Assembly: GCA_934155005.1 (NCBI GenBank)
Contig: CAKPGR010000001.1
Location: forward strand, 47,863 to 111,862
Source of the DNA: an uncultured Bacilli bacterium
Lineage (GTDB): Bacteria > Bacillota_I > Bacilli_A > RF39 > UBA660
DNA length: 64,000 nt
Direction of reading: 5' to 3'
Shown here: positions 46,378-55,091 of the stretch, in pieces
How the letters are laid out: each line of letters begins with the position of its first letter
Numbering within the stretch: position 1 is the stretch's first letter
Program-made: the position numbers and the translations under genes
Notes under the pieces: generated by a model
The model's input: the letters and a program-made list of their open reading frames with translations, nothing else
The model's database searches: none
Told to the model about the DNA's origin: nothing

Positions 46378-47478
46378 ATGAGTTTGCATGCAGGAATTGT
46401 TGGTTTACCAAATGTAGGTAAAAGTACATTATTTAATGCTATAACAAAGCAAAAAATATTATCTGCAAATTATCCATTTGCAACTATTGAACCAAATGTA
46501 GGTGTTGTAGTAGTACCTGATGAGAGATTAGATTTTTTAAATGATTTATATAAGCCAAAAAGTTTAGTACCAACTACAATCGAATATATAGATATAGCAG
46601 GATTAGTAAAAGGTGCTTCATTAGGAGAAGGGTTAGGAAATAAATTTTTATCTCATATTAGAGAAGTAGATGCTATAGTGGAAGTTGTTAGATGTTTTGA
46701 TAACACAGATGTTATTCATGTTGAAGGTGGAGTAGATCCGATTAGAGATATTGAAATAATTAATTTAGAACTGATGTTAGCTGATTTGGAAGTTATCAAT
46801 AACCGCCTTGGAAAAACATCCAAAAAAGCAATGATGTCAAAGGACAAGGAAACGCAGATAGAAGTTCAATTACTAAATAAACTTAAAGAAAATCTAGAAA
46901 ATAATATTCCTTTAAGACAGATTGAATTAAATGAAAAAGAACAAGAATTAATTAAAAATTTTAATTTTTTAACATTAAAGCCAATTATTTATATGGCAAA
47001 TATAGATGATAATGATATAGCAAAAGAAACAAATGAATATGTAGAAAAAGTAAAAGAATATGCTTTAAAAGAAAAGTCAGAAGTAATTGTTGTATGTGCT
47101 AAAATAGAAGAAGAATTAAGTGAATTAGATTATGAAGATAGAATAGAATTTTTAAAAGATTTAGGTATATCTGATTCAGGACTTAATAAACTAATAAAAG
47201 CAACATATAAACTTCTAGGACTTGAAACATATTTTACAGCAGGCACTGATGAATGTAGAGCTTGGACATTTAAAAAAGGAATGAAAAATCCCGAATGTGC
47301 TGGAATTATTCATTCTGATTTTGAAAGGGGCTTTATTAGATCAGAAACAATTAGTTTTGAGGATTTAAAAAAATATGGTTCAGAATTAAAGGTTAAAGAA
47401 GCTGGAAAGCTTAGAATTGAAGGAAAAGATTATGTTATGCAAGATGGTGACATTTGCCATTTTAGATTTAATGTATAA
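46378..47478 (+). CDS. ychF: ribosome-binding ATPase YchF
   Basis: 366 residues from the ATG at 46378, behind TAGGAGGTG; the longer frame upstream would overlap abgT deeply and has no ribosome site. Walker A GLPNVGKST, G2/G3 DIAGLVKGAS, and ANIDD in place of the GTPase NKxD, which explains ATP over GTP preference. The C-terminal TGS-like domain ends QDGDICHFRFNV. Neighbours yyzM and rpsF match the Bacillus order. Confidence 0.95.
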   Translation: MSLHAGIVGLPNVGKSTLFNAITKQKILSANYPFATIEPNVGVVVVPDERLDFLNDLYKPKSLVPTTIEYIDIAGLVKGASLGEGLGNKFLSHIREVDAIVEVVRCFDNTDVIHVEGGVDPIRDIEIINLELMLADLEVINNRLGKTSKKAMMSKDKETQIEVQLLNKLKENLENNIPLRQIELNEKEQELIKNFNFLTLKPIIYMANIDDNDIAKETNEYVEKVKEYALKEKSEVIVVCAKIEEELSELDYEDRIEFLKDLGISDSGLNKLIKATYKLLGLETYFTAGTDECRAWTFKKGMKNPECAGIIHSDFERGFIRSETISFEDLKKYGSELKVKEAGKLRIEGKDYVMQDGDICHFRFNV

Positions 47479-47494
47479 AAAGGAGAGATAAAAA

Positions 47495-48130
47495 ATGAAA
47501 GTTTATTCAAAAATATTTTTATGGATGTTTTTAGGATTATTAGTAACTTTTGCAACAGGATATTACGTTGCTATTAGTCCTAATATATTAGAGAAAATTT
47601 TCTCAGTTGGAGGATATATATTACTTGCTGTAATAGAACTTGGATTAGTTATATTCTTATCAGCAAGAATTACTAAATTAAGTCCTACAAGTGCTAGAAT
47701 AATGTTTTTGCTTTATTCATTTGTATCAGGTTTAACATTTTCTACAATATTTGTAGCTTATCAAATAAGTGCAATTATTTATATATTTTTAATAGCTGCT
47801 GTTATTTTTGGAATATTTGGATTAATTGGGTATTGTACAAATTTAGATTTAACAAAAATGAATACATATCTGTTAATAGGAATTATTGGAATATTAATTT
47901 GTTCAATTATAAATATTTTTGTAGGTAATGGAACATTTGAAATAATAATTTCTTCTATTTCAATAATCATATTCTTAGGATTTACAGCATATGATGTACA
48001 AAAAATAAAAGAATTATCTAATTATATAGATGAAGACAATTTAGCAATATATGGAGCGCTACAATTATATTTAGATTTTATTAATATTTTCTTAGACTTA
48101 CTAAGATTATTTGGAAATAATCGTGACTAA
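47495..48130 (+). CDS. Bax inhibitor-1 (BI-1/YccA) family membrane protein
   Basis: 211 residues with seven hydrophobic segments. FVSGLTFSTIFVAYQ in the middle and the C-terminal GFTAYDVQKIKEL, GALQLYLDFINIFLDLLRLFG identify the family, with the conserved Asp pair of the proposed pH-sensing pore. Bacterial members are putative calcium-leak channels (YetJ) or FtsH-linked proteins. It follows ychF by 16 bases with AGGAGAG between. Confidence 0.85.
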   Translation: MKVYSKIFLWMFLGLLVTFATGYYVAISPNILEKIFSVGGYILLAVIELGLVIFLSARITKLSPTSARIMFLLYSFVSGLTFSTIFVAYQISAIIYIFLIAAVIFGIFGLIGYCTNLDLTKMNTYLLIGIIGILICSIINIFVGNGTFEIIISSISIIIFLGFTAYDVQKIKELSNYIDEDNLAIYGALQLYLDFINIFLDLLRLFGNNRD

Positions 48131-48164
48131 AAAACTTTACTTTTAAAAGTTTTTTTGTTATAAT
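48127..48164 (+). promoter_or_regulatory. terminator of the BI-1 gene and extended -10 promoter of rpsF
   Basis: AAAACTT/AAGTTTT arms with T7 end the upstream unit at about 48157. TGTTATAAT (core 48159-48164) follows immediately as an extended -10 for rpsF-ssb-rpsR. Confidence 0.55.
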
Positions 48165-48169
48165 CAACT

Positions 48170-48220
48170 ACGAGTATTAATTTACTCCTTGCAAGAAATT
48201 GCCAAAAGACCATAAGGAGG
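48170..48220 (+). promoter_or_regulatory. rpsF leader, candidate r-protein autoregulatory RNA
   Basis: A short hairpin, GAGTA-TTAATT-TACTC (48172-48187), precedes GCAAGAAATTGCC and the AAGGAGG ribosome site (48214-48220). S6:S18 leaders occupy this spot in many bacteria; the consensus bulge was not verified. Confidence 0.35.
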
Positions 48221-48227
48221 TGTGAAA

Positions 48228-48518
48228 ATGAGAAATTATGAAATTATGATTATCGTTAAACCAACATTAAATGAGGATGAAACAAAAGCTGTTGTTGAAA
48301 AATTTTCAAGTGTTTTAACAGATAATGAAGCAAAAATAGTAGAAGCTAAAGAAATAGGTCAAAGAGAATTAGCTTATGAAATCAAAAAATTCAAAAGTGG
48401 GTATTATTATCTATATACTATTGAAGCTAATAATGACAAAGCAGTTAAAGAATTTGATCGTTTAGCTGGAATTAGTAGTGATATAATTCGTCACTTAATA
48501 ACAAAAATTGAAAAATAG
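48228..48518 (+). CDS. rpsF: 30S ribosomal protein S6
   Basis: 96 residues from the ATG at 48228, 7 bases after AAGGAGG; the GTG at 48222 is too close to that site. RNYEIMIIVKPTLNEDETKA and the GQRELAYEIKKFKSGYYYLY middle are canonical S6. First gene of rpsF-ssb-rpsR. It binds S18, encoded two genes downstream, on the 30S platform. Confidence 0.96.
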   Translation: MRNYEIMIIVKPTLNEDETKAVVEKFSSVLTDNEAKIVEAKEIGQRELAYEIKKFKSGYYYLYTIEANNDKAVKEFDRLAGISSDIIRHLITKIEK

Positions 48519-48530
48519 TGAGGTATAATT

Positions 48531-48992
48531 ATGAACCGTGTAATGTTAATAGGTAGATTAACTGCTAAACCTGAATTAAGATATACTGGATCAAATGTTC
48601 CATATGCTAGATTTACAATAGCGGTTAATAGACAATTTAATAATCAAGAAGGAAATAGAGAAGCTGATTTCATCAATATAGTTGTTTGGAGAAAACAAGC
48701 AGAAGTAATTTGTAATTATTTTGATAAAGGAAATCAAATCGCTATTGAAGGTAGAATACAAACAGGAAGTTATGATGATAAAGATGGAAATAAAAGGTAT
48801 ACTACTGATGTCGTTTTAGACCAATTCCACTTTATTGAATCAAAATCTCAAAGAGAAGCAAGTTCTTCATCAAATAATGAAGATAATGTTAGTCCATATG
48901 ATTATCAACAAAGCAATAGTGTGGATGTAGAAAATGATCCATTTGCAGACTTTGGTGATAGCGTATCAATTGATGATAACTTCTTAGACTAA
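48531..48992 (+). CDS. ssb: single-stranded DNA-binding protein
   Basis: 153 residues. OB-fold from 1-105: [53 protein letters not shown] flexible Ser/Asn/Asp-rich tail follows. The tip reads SIDDNFLD rather than the usual DDDLPF-type end: acidic residues and one Phe remain, but the final Pro-Phe is missing. That tip normally binds repair and replication partners. Sits between rpsF and rpsR as in Bacillus. Confidence 0.95.
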   Translation: MNRVMLIGRLTAKPELRYTGSNVPYARFTIAVNRQFNNQEGNREADFINIVVWRKQAEVICNYFDKGNQIAIEGRIQTGSYDDKDGNKRYTTDVVLDQFHFIESKSQREASSSSNNEDNVSPYDYQQSNSVDVENDPFADFGDSVSIDDNFLD

Positions 48993-49005
48993 AAAAGGAG
49001 GATTT

Positions 49006-49224
49006 ATGGCAGAGTTTTATAGAAAAAAGAAAAAAATATGTCAAATGTGTGCTGGAAAAGATGTTGACTATAAAAATGCAGAAATAATTAAAAAATATGT
49101 AAGTGCTGATAAAGGTAAAATATTACCTAGAAGAGTTACAGGTGCTTGTGCTAAACATCAAAGATATATAGCTAACGAAGTTAAAAAAGCACGTTTTATG
49201 GCTATAATACCATTTGTTAAATAG
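49006..49224 (+). CDS. rpsR: 30S ribosomal protein S18
   Basis: 72 residues. [20 protein letters not shown] at the N-terminus and [20 protein letters not shown] in the centre are canonical. The N-terminal CxxC with further Cys and His marks the zinc-binding form. AAGGAGG lies 6 bases before the ATG. Ends the operon at a strong terminator. Confidence 0.96.
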   Translation: MAEFYRKKKKICQMCAGKDVDYKNAEIIKKYVSADKGKILPRRVTGACAKHQRYIANEVKKARFMAIIPFVK

Positions 49225-49230
49225 TAATTT

Positions 49231-49256
49231 AAAAGAGAATATTCTCTTTTTTTTTT
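49231..49256 (+). terminator. terminator after rpsR
   Basis: AAAAGAGAATATTCTCTTTT palindrome with T10 in total. Confidence 0.85.
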
Positions 49257-49269
49257 TAGCTATATATAG

Positions 49270-49275
49270 TATAAT
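49270..49275 (+). promoter_or_regulatory. -10 element before rplI
   Basis: TATAAT, 25 bases before the GTG start at 49300; -35 unclear. Confidence 0.4.
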
Positions 49276-49299
49276 ATTAATGATTAGGTGGCGATATTT

Positions 49300-49743
49300 G
49301 TGAAAGTTATTTTTATAAAAGATGTAAAAGGTCAAGGTAAAAAAAATGAAATAAAAGAAGTAGCAGATGGATATGCTCAAAATTTTTTGATAAAAAAAGG
49401 ATATGCAGTTAAAGCAACTAATGATAATGTTAATAAAATAAGTAAACAAGTATCAGAAGAAGCTCTAAAAGAATCATTACTTATTAAAGATTTGGAAGAT
49501 GTAAAAAGAAAATTGGAAAAAGAAAAAATTGTTTTTAAAACAAAAACAGGTGAACAAGATAGAATGTTTGGAACAATATCCACTAAACAAATAAAAAAAG
49601 AATTAAATGATTTAGGATATAAAATAGAAAAGCAAGATATTATTTTAGATCATCCTATAATGTCTTTGGGATATCATGATGTTAAAATTGTTTTACACAA
49701 AAAAGTAGTTGCTAATATTAAAGTAAATGTAGTTAAAAAGTAG
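49300..49743 (+). CDS. rplI: 50S ribosomal protein L9
   Basis: 147 residues from the GTG at 49300, with AGGTGG about 8 bases ahead. This start gives the conserved N-terminus [20 protein letters not shown]; a GTG at 49288 lies within the ribosome site. [16 protein letters not shown] is the L9 signature, followed by the long connecting helix and the C-terminal domain ([25 protein letters not shown]). rplI-dnaB is a common gene pair in Bacilli. Confidence 0.95.
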   Translation: MKVIFIKDVKGQGKKNEIKEVADGYAQNFLIKKGYAVKATNDNVNKISKQVSEEALKESLLIKDLEDVKRKLEKEKIVFKTKTGEQDRMFGTISTKQIKKELNDLGYKIEKQDIILDHPIMSLGYHDVKIVLHKKVVANIKVNVVKK

Positions 49744-49751
49744 GTGAAAAA

Positions 49752-51101
49752 ATGCAAGATAAGAAAATTCCTCAAAATATAGAAGCAGAACAAGCTGTAA
49801 TAGCTTCAATGTTTTTGTCTAAGTATGCTCTTCAAAAAAGTGTAGAAGATTTAACAAAGGAACTATTTTATTCGGATGCTAATGCCAAAATATTTGAAAC
49901 TATAAGAGAATTGTATGAAGATAATAAAGCTATTGATATAACAACTGTAATAGATCAATTAGGTAAAAAAAATATATTAGATAAAGTAGGTGGTATTGAA
50001 TATTTAACTGAAATTGTAAATTCTATCGCCTCACCAGCTAATATAGACGATTATATATCTATTGTAGAAGAAAAAGCAATTAGAAGAAGATTAATAGAAA
50101 CTTCATTAGAAATAGAAGCTGCTGGATATAATTCTGATGATAATTTAAATGACTTGTTAGATAATGCTGAAAAGAAGATGTTAAATGTTGTTAAAACTAG
50201 AAAAGGAACAGAGTTTAAGAGTATCCAAGAAGTTATAACAAGTGCTCAATCAAAATTAGAGAAATTGTCTGTATCAAATGGTGAGATAACAGGATTAATA
50301 ACAGGATTTGATGAAATAGATGAATTAACTAATGGCCTTCATGAAAGTGAATTGATAATAGTAGCAGCACGTCCTGCTATGGGTAAAACAGCATTTGCCT
50401 TAAATTTAGCGACTAATGTTTCTATTAAAAATGATAAAACAGTTGCAATATTTAATATGGAAATGCCGGCAGAACAATTAGCTAATCGTATGTTTGCAGC
50501 AGAAGGACAAATTGAGGGGTATAAATTATCAAGTGGTAATTTACTAAAAAGTGATTGGAATAAATTAGATGAAGCTATTTCTAGACTTTCTGATTCAAAA
50601 ATTTATATCGATGATACTCCTGGAATGACAATATCAGAAATAAAAGCAAAATGTAGGAGATTAGCTGCAACAGAAGAAGATTTAGGATTAGTTGTAATAG
50701 ACTATTTACAATTAATTTCAGGTTCGGCAAAATATGCTGGAAATAGACAACAAGAAATCGCTGAGATATCAAGATCATTAAAAACATTAGCTATGGAATT
50801 AAAAATTCCTATTGTAGCTTTAGCGCAATTATCTCGTAGTGTTGAGGCAAGGGAAGATAAACGACCATTATTAAGTGATTTAAGAGAATCAGGTTCTATT
50901 GAACAAGATGCAGATATTGTAGCATTTTTATATAGAGATGATTATTATACTAAAAAGGTAGAATATCAAGATGGAAGTAGTAAAAGTGAATTTATTGTTG
51001 CTAAACATCGTAATGGAGCCACTAAAACAATTCCATTATTATTTAGAAAAGCTATTAGTAAATTTGAAACTTTTATTAGTGAAGAATCGGGTGAAGTATG
51101 A
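49752..51101 (+). CDS. dnaB: replicative DNA helicase DnaB (Bacillus DnaC)
   Basis: 449 residues. N-terminal helical domain begins PQNIEAEQAVIASMFLSKYA. RecA-type motor with Walker A AARPAMGKTAFALN near 205, NMEMPAEQL, and Walker B LVVIDYLQLISG near 318. LAQLSRSVEARED and DLRESGSIEQDADIV complete the set. No intein. The stop overlaps the next gene by four bases (ATGA). Confidence 0.96.
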   Translation: MQDKKIPQNIEAEQAVIASMFLSKYALQKSVEDLTKELFYSDANAKIFETIRELYEDNKAIDITTVIDQLGKKNILDKVGGIEYLTEIVNSIASPANIDDYISIVEEKAIRRRLIETSLEIEAAGYNSDDNLNDLLDNAEKKMLNVVKTRKGTEFKSIQEVITSAQSKLEKLSVSNGEITGLITGFDEIDELTNGLHESELIIVAARPAMGKTAFALNLATNVSIKNDKTVAIFNMEMPAEQLANRMFAAEGQIEGYKLSSGNLLKSDWNKLDEAISRLSDSKIYIDDTPGMTISEIKAKCRRLAATEEDLGLVVIDYLQLISGSAKYAGNRQQEIAEISRSLKTLAMELKIPIVALAQLSRSVEAREDKRPLLSDLRESGSIEQDADIVAFLYRDDYYTKKVEYQDGSSKSEFIVAKHRNGATKTIPLLFRKAISKFETFISEESGEV

Positions 51102-52561
51102 AAAAAACAATAGAAATAATTATAGTATTAATATTGTCATTATCTATATTTTGTTTAGGTTTTAATTATAAAACAAGTAATAATCCTAAGGTGTATTATC
51201 AAGTATACTTAGATGGCAAGGTATTAGGAATTATAGAATCTAAAACAGAATTAGAAAATTATATTGATAAACAAAATGAAAAATATAAAAAGAAATTTAA
51301 TGTTAAAAAAATTTATGCACCTAATAGTTTGGAAATAAAAAAAATAGAAACATATAATGATAAAATTTCTTCTGTTAAAGAAATATATAAAAAAATAGCA
51401 GAAAATGAATCTTTTACTATTGAAGGTTATAAATTTACAATAAAAGGTTCAAATGAAAAAGAAAATAAAATTATTTATACTTTAAATAAAAAAATTTTTA
51501 ATGATGCTGTTGAGAGTACAATAAAAACATTTGTTGGGGAAGAAAAATATGAGCAATATAAAAATGGTGAACAAGATACAATAAATGATGTTGGCTCAAT
51601 TATTGAAAATATTTACGTCGATGATGATATTACAATTAAAAAAACTAATATTCCTGTTGATGAAATGATATATACTGATTCCGCTACCTTAGCTAAATAT
51701 TTAGTTTTTGGTACAACAGTTGATCAACAAAAGTATACTGTTCAAATAGGTGATACAATAGAAGATGTTGCATTTAATAATCAAATAAGTGTTGAAGAAT
51801 TTTTGATTTCAAATCCAACTTTTTCTAGTTCAAAAAATTTATTATTTCCAGGGCAAGAAGTTACAATAGGATATACGAATCCAAAAATATCGGTTGTGGA
51901 AGAAGAATATTCTGTAAAAGATCAAGAAGTTGCTTATTCAACTGAATTAAAATATGATGAAAACAAAGTGGTTGGAGATGATGAAATTTTACAATCTGGT
52001 GAAAATGGACTTGAAAGAATTACTCAAAGAACAAGATATATTAATGGTGTAATAAGTTATGTTGATCCAATAAATAAAGAAGAGTTAAAACCAACAATTA
52101 GTGAAATAATTCTTAAAGGGGACAAATATGTACCTACCGTTGGTTCAACAACAAATTGGCAATGGCCTACTAATAGTGGATACACTATTTCATCCGATTA
52201 CACTTATCGTGTTAATCCAATAAATGGTGCTCGTGAAATTCATGCTGCTATTGATATTTCTGGTACTGGTTATGGATCTCCAATATATGCTGTAACAAAT
52301 GGTGTTGTATCAGAATCAACATCTAGAACACAAGATGGTTTATATGTTTGTATAAATCACAATAATGGTTACTATACTTGTTATGCTCATATGTCAAAAA
52401 GAAATGTTACAGTTGGTCAAACAGTTGCACGTGGTCAAATAATTGGTTATGTTGGAAAATCAGGTTGGGCAACAGGACCTCATGTTCACTTTGAAGTATG
52501 GCGTGGTGGAAAACCATGGGGTGGTGGAACAAGAATTAATCCATGGAGTATGTATCGATGA
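51098..52561 (+). CDS. LysM-G5-M23 secreted peptidoglycan endopeptidase
   Basis: 487 residues. N-terminal signal/anchor segment at 5-24. A LysM domain (about 214-260, YTVQIGDTIEDVAFNNQISV) binds peptidoglycan. A G5-like domain (about 270-345) precedes the M23 metallopeptidase (about 350-487), with HAAIDISGT giving the first His and Asp, and HVHFEVWRGG the final HxH; both zinc-ligand groups are intact. This is the layout of Bacillus and clostridial cell-separation or spore-cortex-associated endopeptidases. Overlaps dnaB upstream and walJ downstream by four bases each. Confidence 0.9.
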   Translation: MKKTIEIIIVLILSLSIFCLGFNYKTSNNPKVYYQVYLDGKVLGIIESKTELENYIDKQNEKYKKKFNVKKIYAPNSLEIKKIETYNDKISSVKEIYKKIAENESFTIEGYKFTIKGSNEKENKIIYTLNKKIFNDAVESTIKTFVGEEKYEQYKNGEQDTINDVGSIIENIYVDDDITIKKTNIPVDEMIYTDSATLAKYLVFGTTVDQQKYTVQIGDTIEDVAFNNQISVEEFLISNPTFSSSKNLLFPGQEVTIGYTNPKISVVEEEYSVKDQEVAYSTELKYDENKVVGDDEILQSGENGLERITQRTRYINGVISYVDPINKEELKPTISEIILKGDKYVPTVGSTTNWQWPTNSGYTISSDYTYRVNPINGAREIHAAIDISGTGYGSPIYAVTNGVVSESTSRTQDGLYVCINHNNGYYTCYAHMSKRNVTVGQTVARGQIIGYVGKSGWATGPHVHFEVWRGGKPWGGGTRINPWSMYR

Positions 52562-53316
52562 AAGTGTGTGTTTTAGCAAGTGGAAGTAAAGGAAACTCAA
52601 CATATGTTGAGTCTTCTTCTTCAAAAATATTGCTTGATTTAGGTCCAACTAGTTTATATATAGAAAAAAAATTAAAAAGCATTGGTATAGAGCCAAGTGA
52701 AATAGATGCAATTATTATTTCTCATACTCACTCAGATCATATTAATGGTTTAAAAACATTTATAAAAAAATATAATCCAACTATATATCTAACTGAAAAA
52801 ATGAAAAATGATTTGCTTTTTCCTATTTCTAATTATGAAATAATAGACGGCAATTTTAGTATTAATGATGTAGAAATAAATGTTATAAAAACATCTCATG
52901 ATGCTTCTGATTCGAACGGGTATATTTTAGAATCAAACGGTAAAAGTGTTGTATATGTAACAGATACAGGATATATAAATGTTAAAAATCATAAAAAATT
53001 ATCTAATAAAAATATATATGTTTTTGAAAGTAATCATGATGTAGAGATGCTTATGAATGGCAAATATCCATATTATTTAAAACAAAGAATTCTATCAGAT
53101 AAAGGACATTTATCAAATAGAGACTCATCATATTATTTGTCAAAATTTATTGGCGTGAATACAAAAACTGTTATTTTAGCCCATTTAAGCCATGAAAATA
53201 ATGACCCTGTTATTGCAATGAAAACTTTAAAAGATACTTTATTAGAGAACAAAAATGATTTCAATAATATATTAATTGCTACACAAGATGAAAGAACTGA
53301 AGTTGTAGAAGTATGA
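52558..53316 (+). CDS. walJ: WalJ/YycJ-type metallo-beta-lactamase-fold hydrolase
   Basis: 252 residues from the ATG at 52558, which gives the conserved start KVCVLASGSKGNSTYVES; the ATG at 52543 lies in the preceding reading frame end. Metal motif SHTHSDHINGL (HxHxDH) near 57. A later His in SHDASDS and the C-terminal LAHLSHENN supply remaining ligands. In Bacillus YycJ lies in the walRK operon before rlmH and affects coordination of division with replication. The wal two-component genes are not here. Confidence 0.9.
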   Translation: MKVCVLASGSKGNSTYVESSSSKILLDLGPTSLYIEKKLKSIGIEPSEIDAIIISHTHSDHINGLKTFIKKYNPTIYLTEKMKNDLLFPISNYEIIDGNFSINDVEINVIKTSHDASDSNGYILESNGKSVVYVTDTGYINVKNHKKLSNKNIYVFESNHDVEMLMNGKYPYYLKQRILSDKGHLSNRDSSYYLSKFIGVNTKTVILAHLSHENNDPVIAMKTLKDTLLENKNDFNNILIATQDERTEVVEV

Positions 53317-53759
53317 TAAAAATAGTTTGTGTAGGAAAAATAAAAGAAAAATTTTTTAGAGAAGCAATAGAGGAATATGAAAAAAGATTATCAAAATACA
53401 CAAAATTAGAAATTATAGAAATCCATGATGAATCAAATGGTAATGTTTTAGAAAAAGAGGCTAATAACATTTTAAAAAATATAAGGGAAAAAGATTATGT
53501 AATTGATTTAGAAATTGAAGGTAATATATTATCTTCTGAACAACTAGCTACTAAAATAGACAATATACAGCTAAATTATTCGAATATTACGTTTGTAATA
53601 GGTGGGAGTTATGGGTTATCAAAGTTAGTTAAAGAAAGAAGTAATTATCATTTGTCTTTTTCTAAGATGACTTTTCCTCATCAACTTTTTAGAATAATTT
53701 TATTAGAACAAATATATAGATCCTTTAAAATTAATAATAATGAAACATATCATAAATAA
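53313..53759 (+). CDS. rlmH: 23S rRNA (pseudouridine1915-N3)-methyltransferase RlmH
   Basis: 148 residues; SPOUT-fold methyltransferase dimer. KIVCVGKIKEKFFREAIEEY at the N-terminus, FVIGGSYGLS (SAM-knot) near 103, and SFSKMTFPHQLFRIILLEQIYR near 120-140. The final YH in NNETYHK matches the conserved PYHK end. Overlaps walJ by four bases; walJ-rlmH pairing is as in Bacillus. Confidence 0.95.
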   Translation: MIKIVCVGKIKEKFFREAIEEYEKRLSKYTKLEIIEIHDESNGNVLEKEANNILKNIREKDYVIDLEIEGNILSSEQLATKIDNIQLNYSNITFVIGGSYGLSKLVKERSNYHLSFSKMTFPHQLFRIILLEQIYRSFKINNNETYHK

Positions 53760-53772
53760 ATAGTGAGGTTAC

Positions 53773-53801
53773 TTGAAATAAATAAATTAATATGATAGAA
53801 T
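53773..53801 (+). promoter_or_regulatory. promoter of the G8-leader envelope gene
   Basis: TTGAAA (53773-53778), 17-bp spacer, TAGAAT (53796-53801) preceded by TG at -2. The same elements and spacing recur at 63614-63642 before the prepilin gene. Confidence 0.7.
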
Positions 53802-53908
53802 AAGCATGTAAAACAAAATAATAATATTGACTGAGAGATGAAAAAATTTCAAAGTCGGGGGGGGAGTACAAAACCATCTTTTTTGTGTGTATAGAAAGGA
53901 TTAAGTGT
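53802..53908 (+). promoter_or_regulatory. structured leader with a G8 tract
   Basis: About 100 bases of untranslated leader. It shares AATAATATTGACT and flanking bases with the prepilin leader. GACT (53829-53832) can pair with AGTC (53853-53856). AGATG (53836-53840) can instead pair with CATCT (53875-53879), which is followed by T5G, a possible attenuator. Eight consecutive G lie at 53857-53864. Confidence 0.5.
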
Positions 53909-54499
53909 ATGAAGAAAGTAATAAACATAATAAAGAAAAATATATTCGGAATAATAATAGGTGGAATAATATTTGGAAGCGTAGGAGTTTATGCTGGGGC
54001 AAAATTTTATGCAAGTGATGTAGCAGTAAATGCTCCAACAGGCTCTAGTCTAGGAAGTAATGCAACACTTCAAGATTCACTCGATGAATTATATAGCATA
54101 GCAGACAATAATGAAAAAATAGAAACAAGATTAACTAATTTAGAAAATAAGAAAAGTACAATACCATATTCATATTATTCTGATAATGTGTCTGTTCCAT
54201 CAGGATCATTAACCACTCTAAAAAAAATAACATTGCCAGCAGGAACGTATATTATATATTTTCAAAAAGGTTTTAATGGCTCTGCATCTGGATATAGACA
54301 AATAAGACTGTCAGTTCAACCCGATGTTAATTGGGCAGTAGATACAATTTTGGGTTCAAGTCCAAGTGGGCTAACTACCGTTACTATGACAGTCCCTCTT
54401 ACCCTTTCAAAATCTGTTACTCTACAATTTATGGCTCAACAAAATAGTGGGGTAACTTTAAGTGGTTGTATGTATTATCAAATTATCAAGTTAATTTAA
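53909..54499 (+). CDS. membrane-anchored surface protein with predicted beta-sandwich C-terminus
   Basis: 196 residues from the ATG at 53909, with AAAGGA about 9 bases ahead. A single N-terminal membrane segment (about 9-30, NIFGIIIGGIIFGSVGVYAG) follows basic residues. A region NATLQDSLDELYSIADNNEK and a short coiled coil (about 65-85, IETRLTNLENK) follow. The C-terminal 110 residues alternate short strands (PAGTYIIYFQKG, TVTMTVPLTLSKSVTLQFMA), resembling C1q/TNF-like or phage-fibre jelly-rolls. No sortase motif or cysteine pair. Function not known; surface display is inferred. Confidence 0.65.
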   Translation: MKKVINIIKKNIFGIIIGGIIFGSVGVYAGAKFYASDVAVNAPTGSSLGSNATLQDSLDELYSIADNNEKIETRLTNLENKKSTIPYSYYSDNVSVPSGSLTTLKKITLPAGTYIIYFQKGFNGSASGYRQIRLSVQPDVNWAVDTILGSSPSGLTTVTMTVPLTLSKSVTLQFMAQQNSGVTLSGCMYYQIIKLI

Positions 54500-54562
54500 A
54501 ATATAAATAATTTTTTGAATAAAATAATCAAAAATCATCACTATTAACTAGGAGATGATTTT

Positions 54563-55081
54563 TTGAAAAAATTATTTTTTGTAGTTTTAATAATCATTAT
54601 AATTTTTACAACTAGTATAAAGGCAAAACAAAATATAATTCCTGATGAAGCAATTAGATTAAGAGTTATAGCAAATAGTAATTCTAAATATGATCAACAA
54701 ATTAAATTAGAAGTAAAAGATCAAATTCAATTAGAACTATACAATTTACTTAAAAGTACTAAAGGAATAGAAGAAGCAAGAAAAATAATAAAAGATAATA
54801 TCAATGAATTAGATTCAAATGTTAAAAAGATTTTAGAAAAAGAAAAATATAATAAAAATTATACTATTTCATATGGTCAAAATTATTTTCCGGAAAAGGA
54901 ATATAAAGGAGTTAAATATAAAGAAGGTTATTATGAATCATTAGTTATAACCTTAGGTGAAGGTGAAGGAAATAATTGGTGGTGTGTTTTATTTCCACCA
55001 CTTTGTTTGGTAGAGGCGGAAGAAGCTGACGAAGTAGAGTATAAATTTTTTATTAAAGAATTAATAGATAAATATTTGTAA
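54563..55081 (+). CDS. spoIIR: stage II sporulation protein R
   Basis: 172 residues from a TTG at 54563, behind GGAGATG. The signal segment (4-18) shows it is secreted. IIPDEAIRLRVIANSNSKYDQ and the almost diagnostic GEGEGNNWWCVLFPPLCLVE make the SpoIIR call secure. In Bacillus SpoIIR is made in the forespore under sigma-F and signals across the septum to the protease SpoIIGA, which activates pro-sigma-E. None of those partners are in this window. Confidence 0.93.
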   Translation: MKKLFFVVLIIIIIFTTSIKAKQNIIPDEAIRLRVIANSNSKYDQQIKLEVKDQIQLELYNLLKSTKGIEEARKIIKDNINELDSNVKKILEKEKYNKNYTISYGQNYFPEKEYKGVKYKEGYYESLVITLGEGEGNNWWCVLFPPLCLVEAEEADEVEYKFFIKELIDKYL

Positions 55082-55091
55082 TCATAAAAAT

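Noticed and set aside
53802..53908. Known riboswitch (c-di-GMP or similar) in the G8 leader
   Set aside because: No conserved aptamer sequence of a known class could be recognised.
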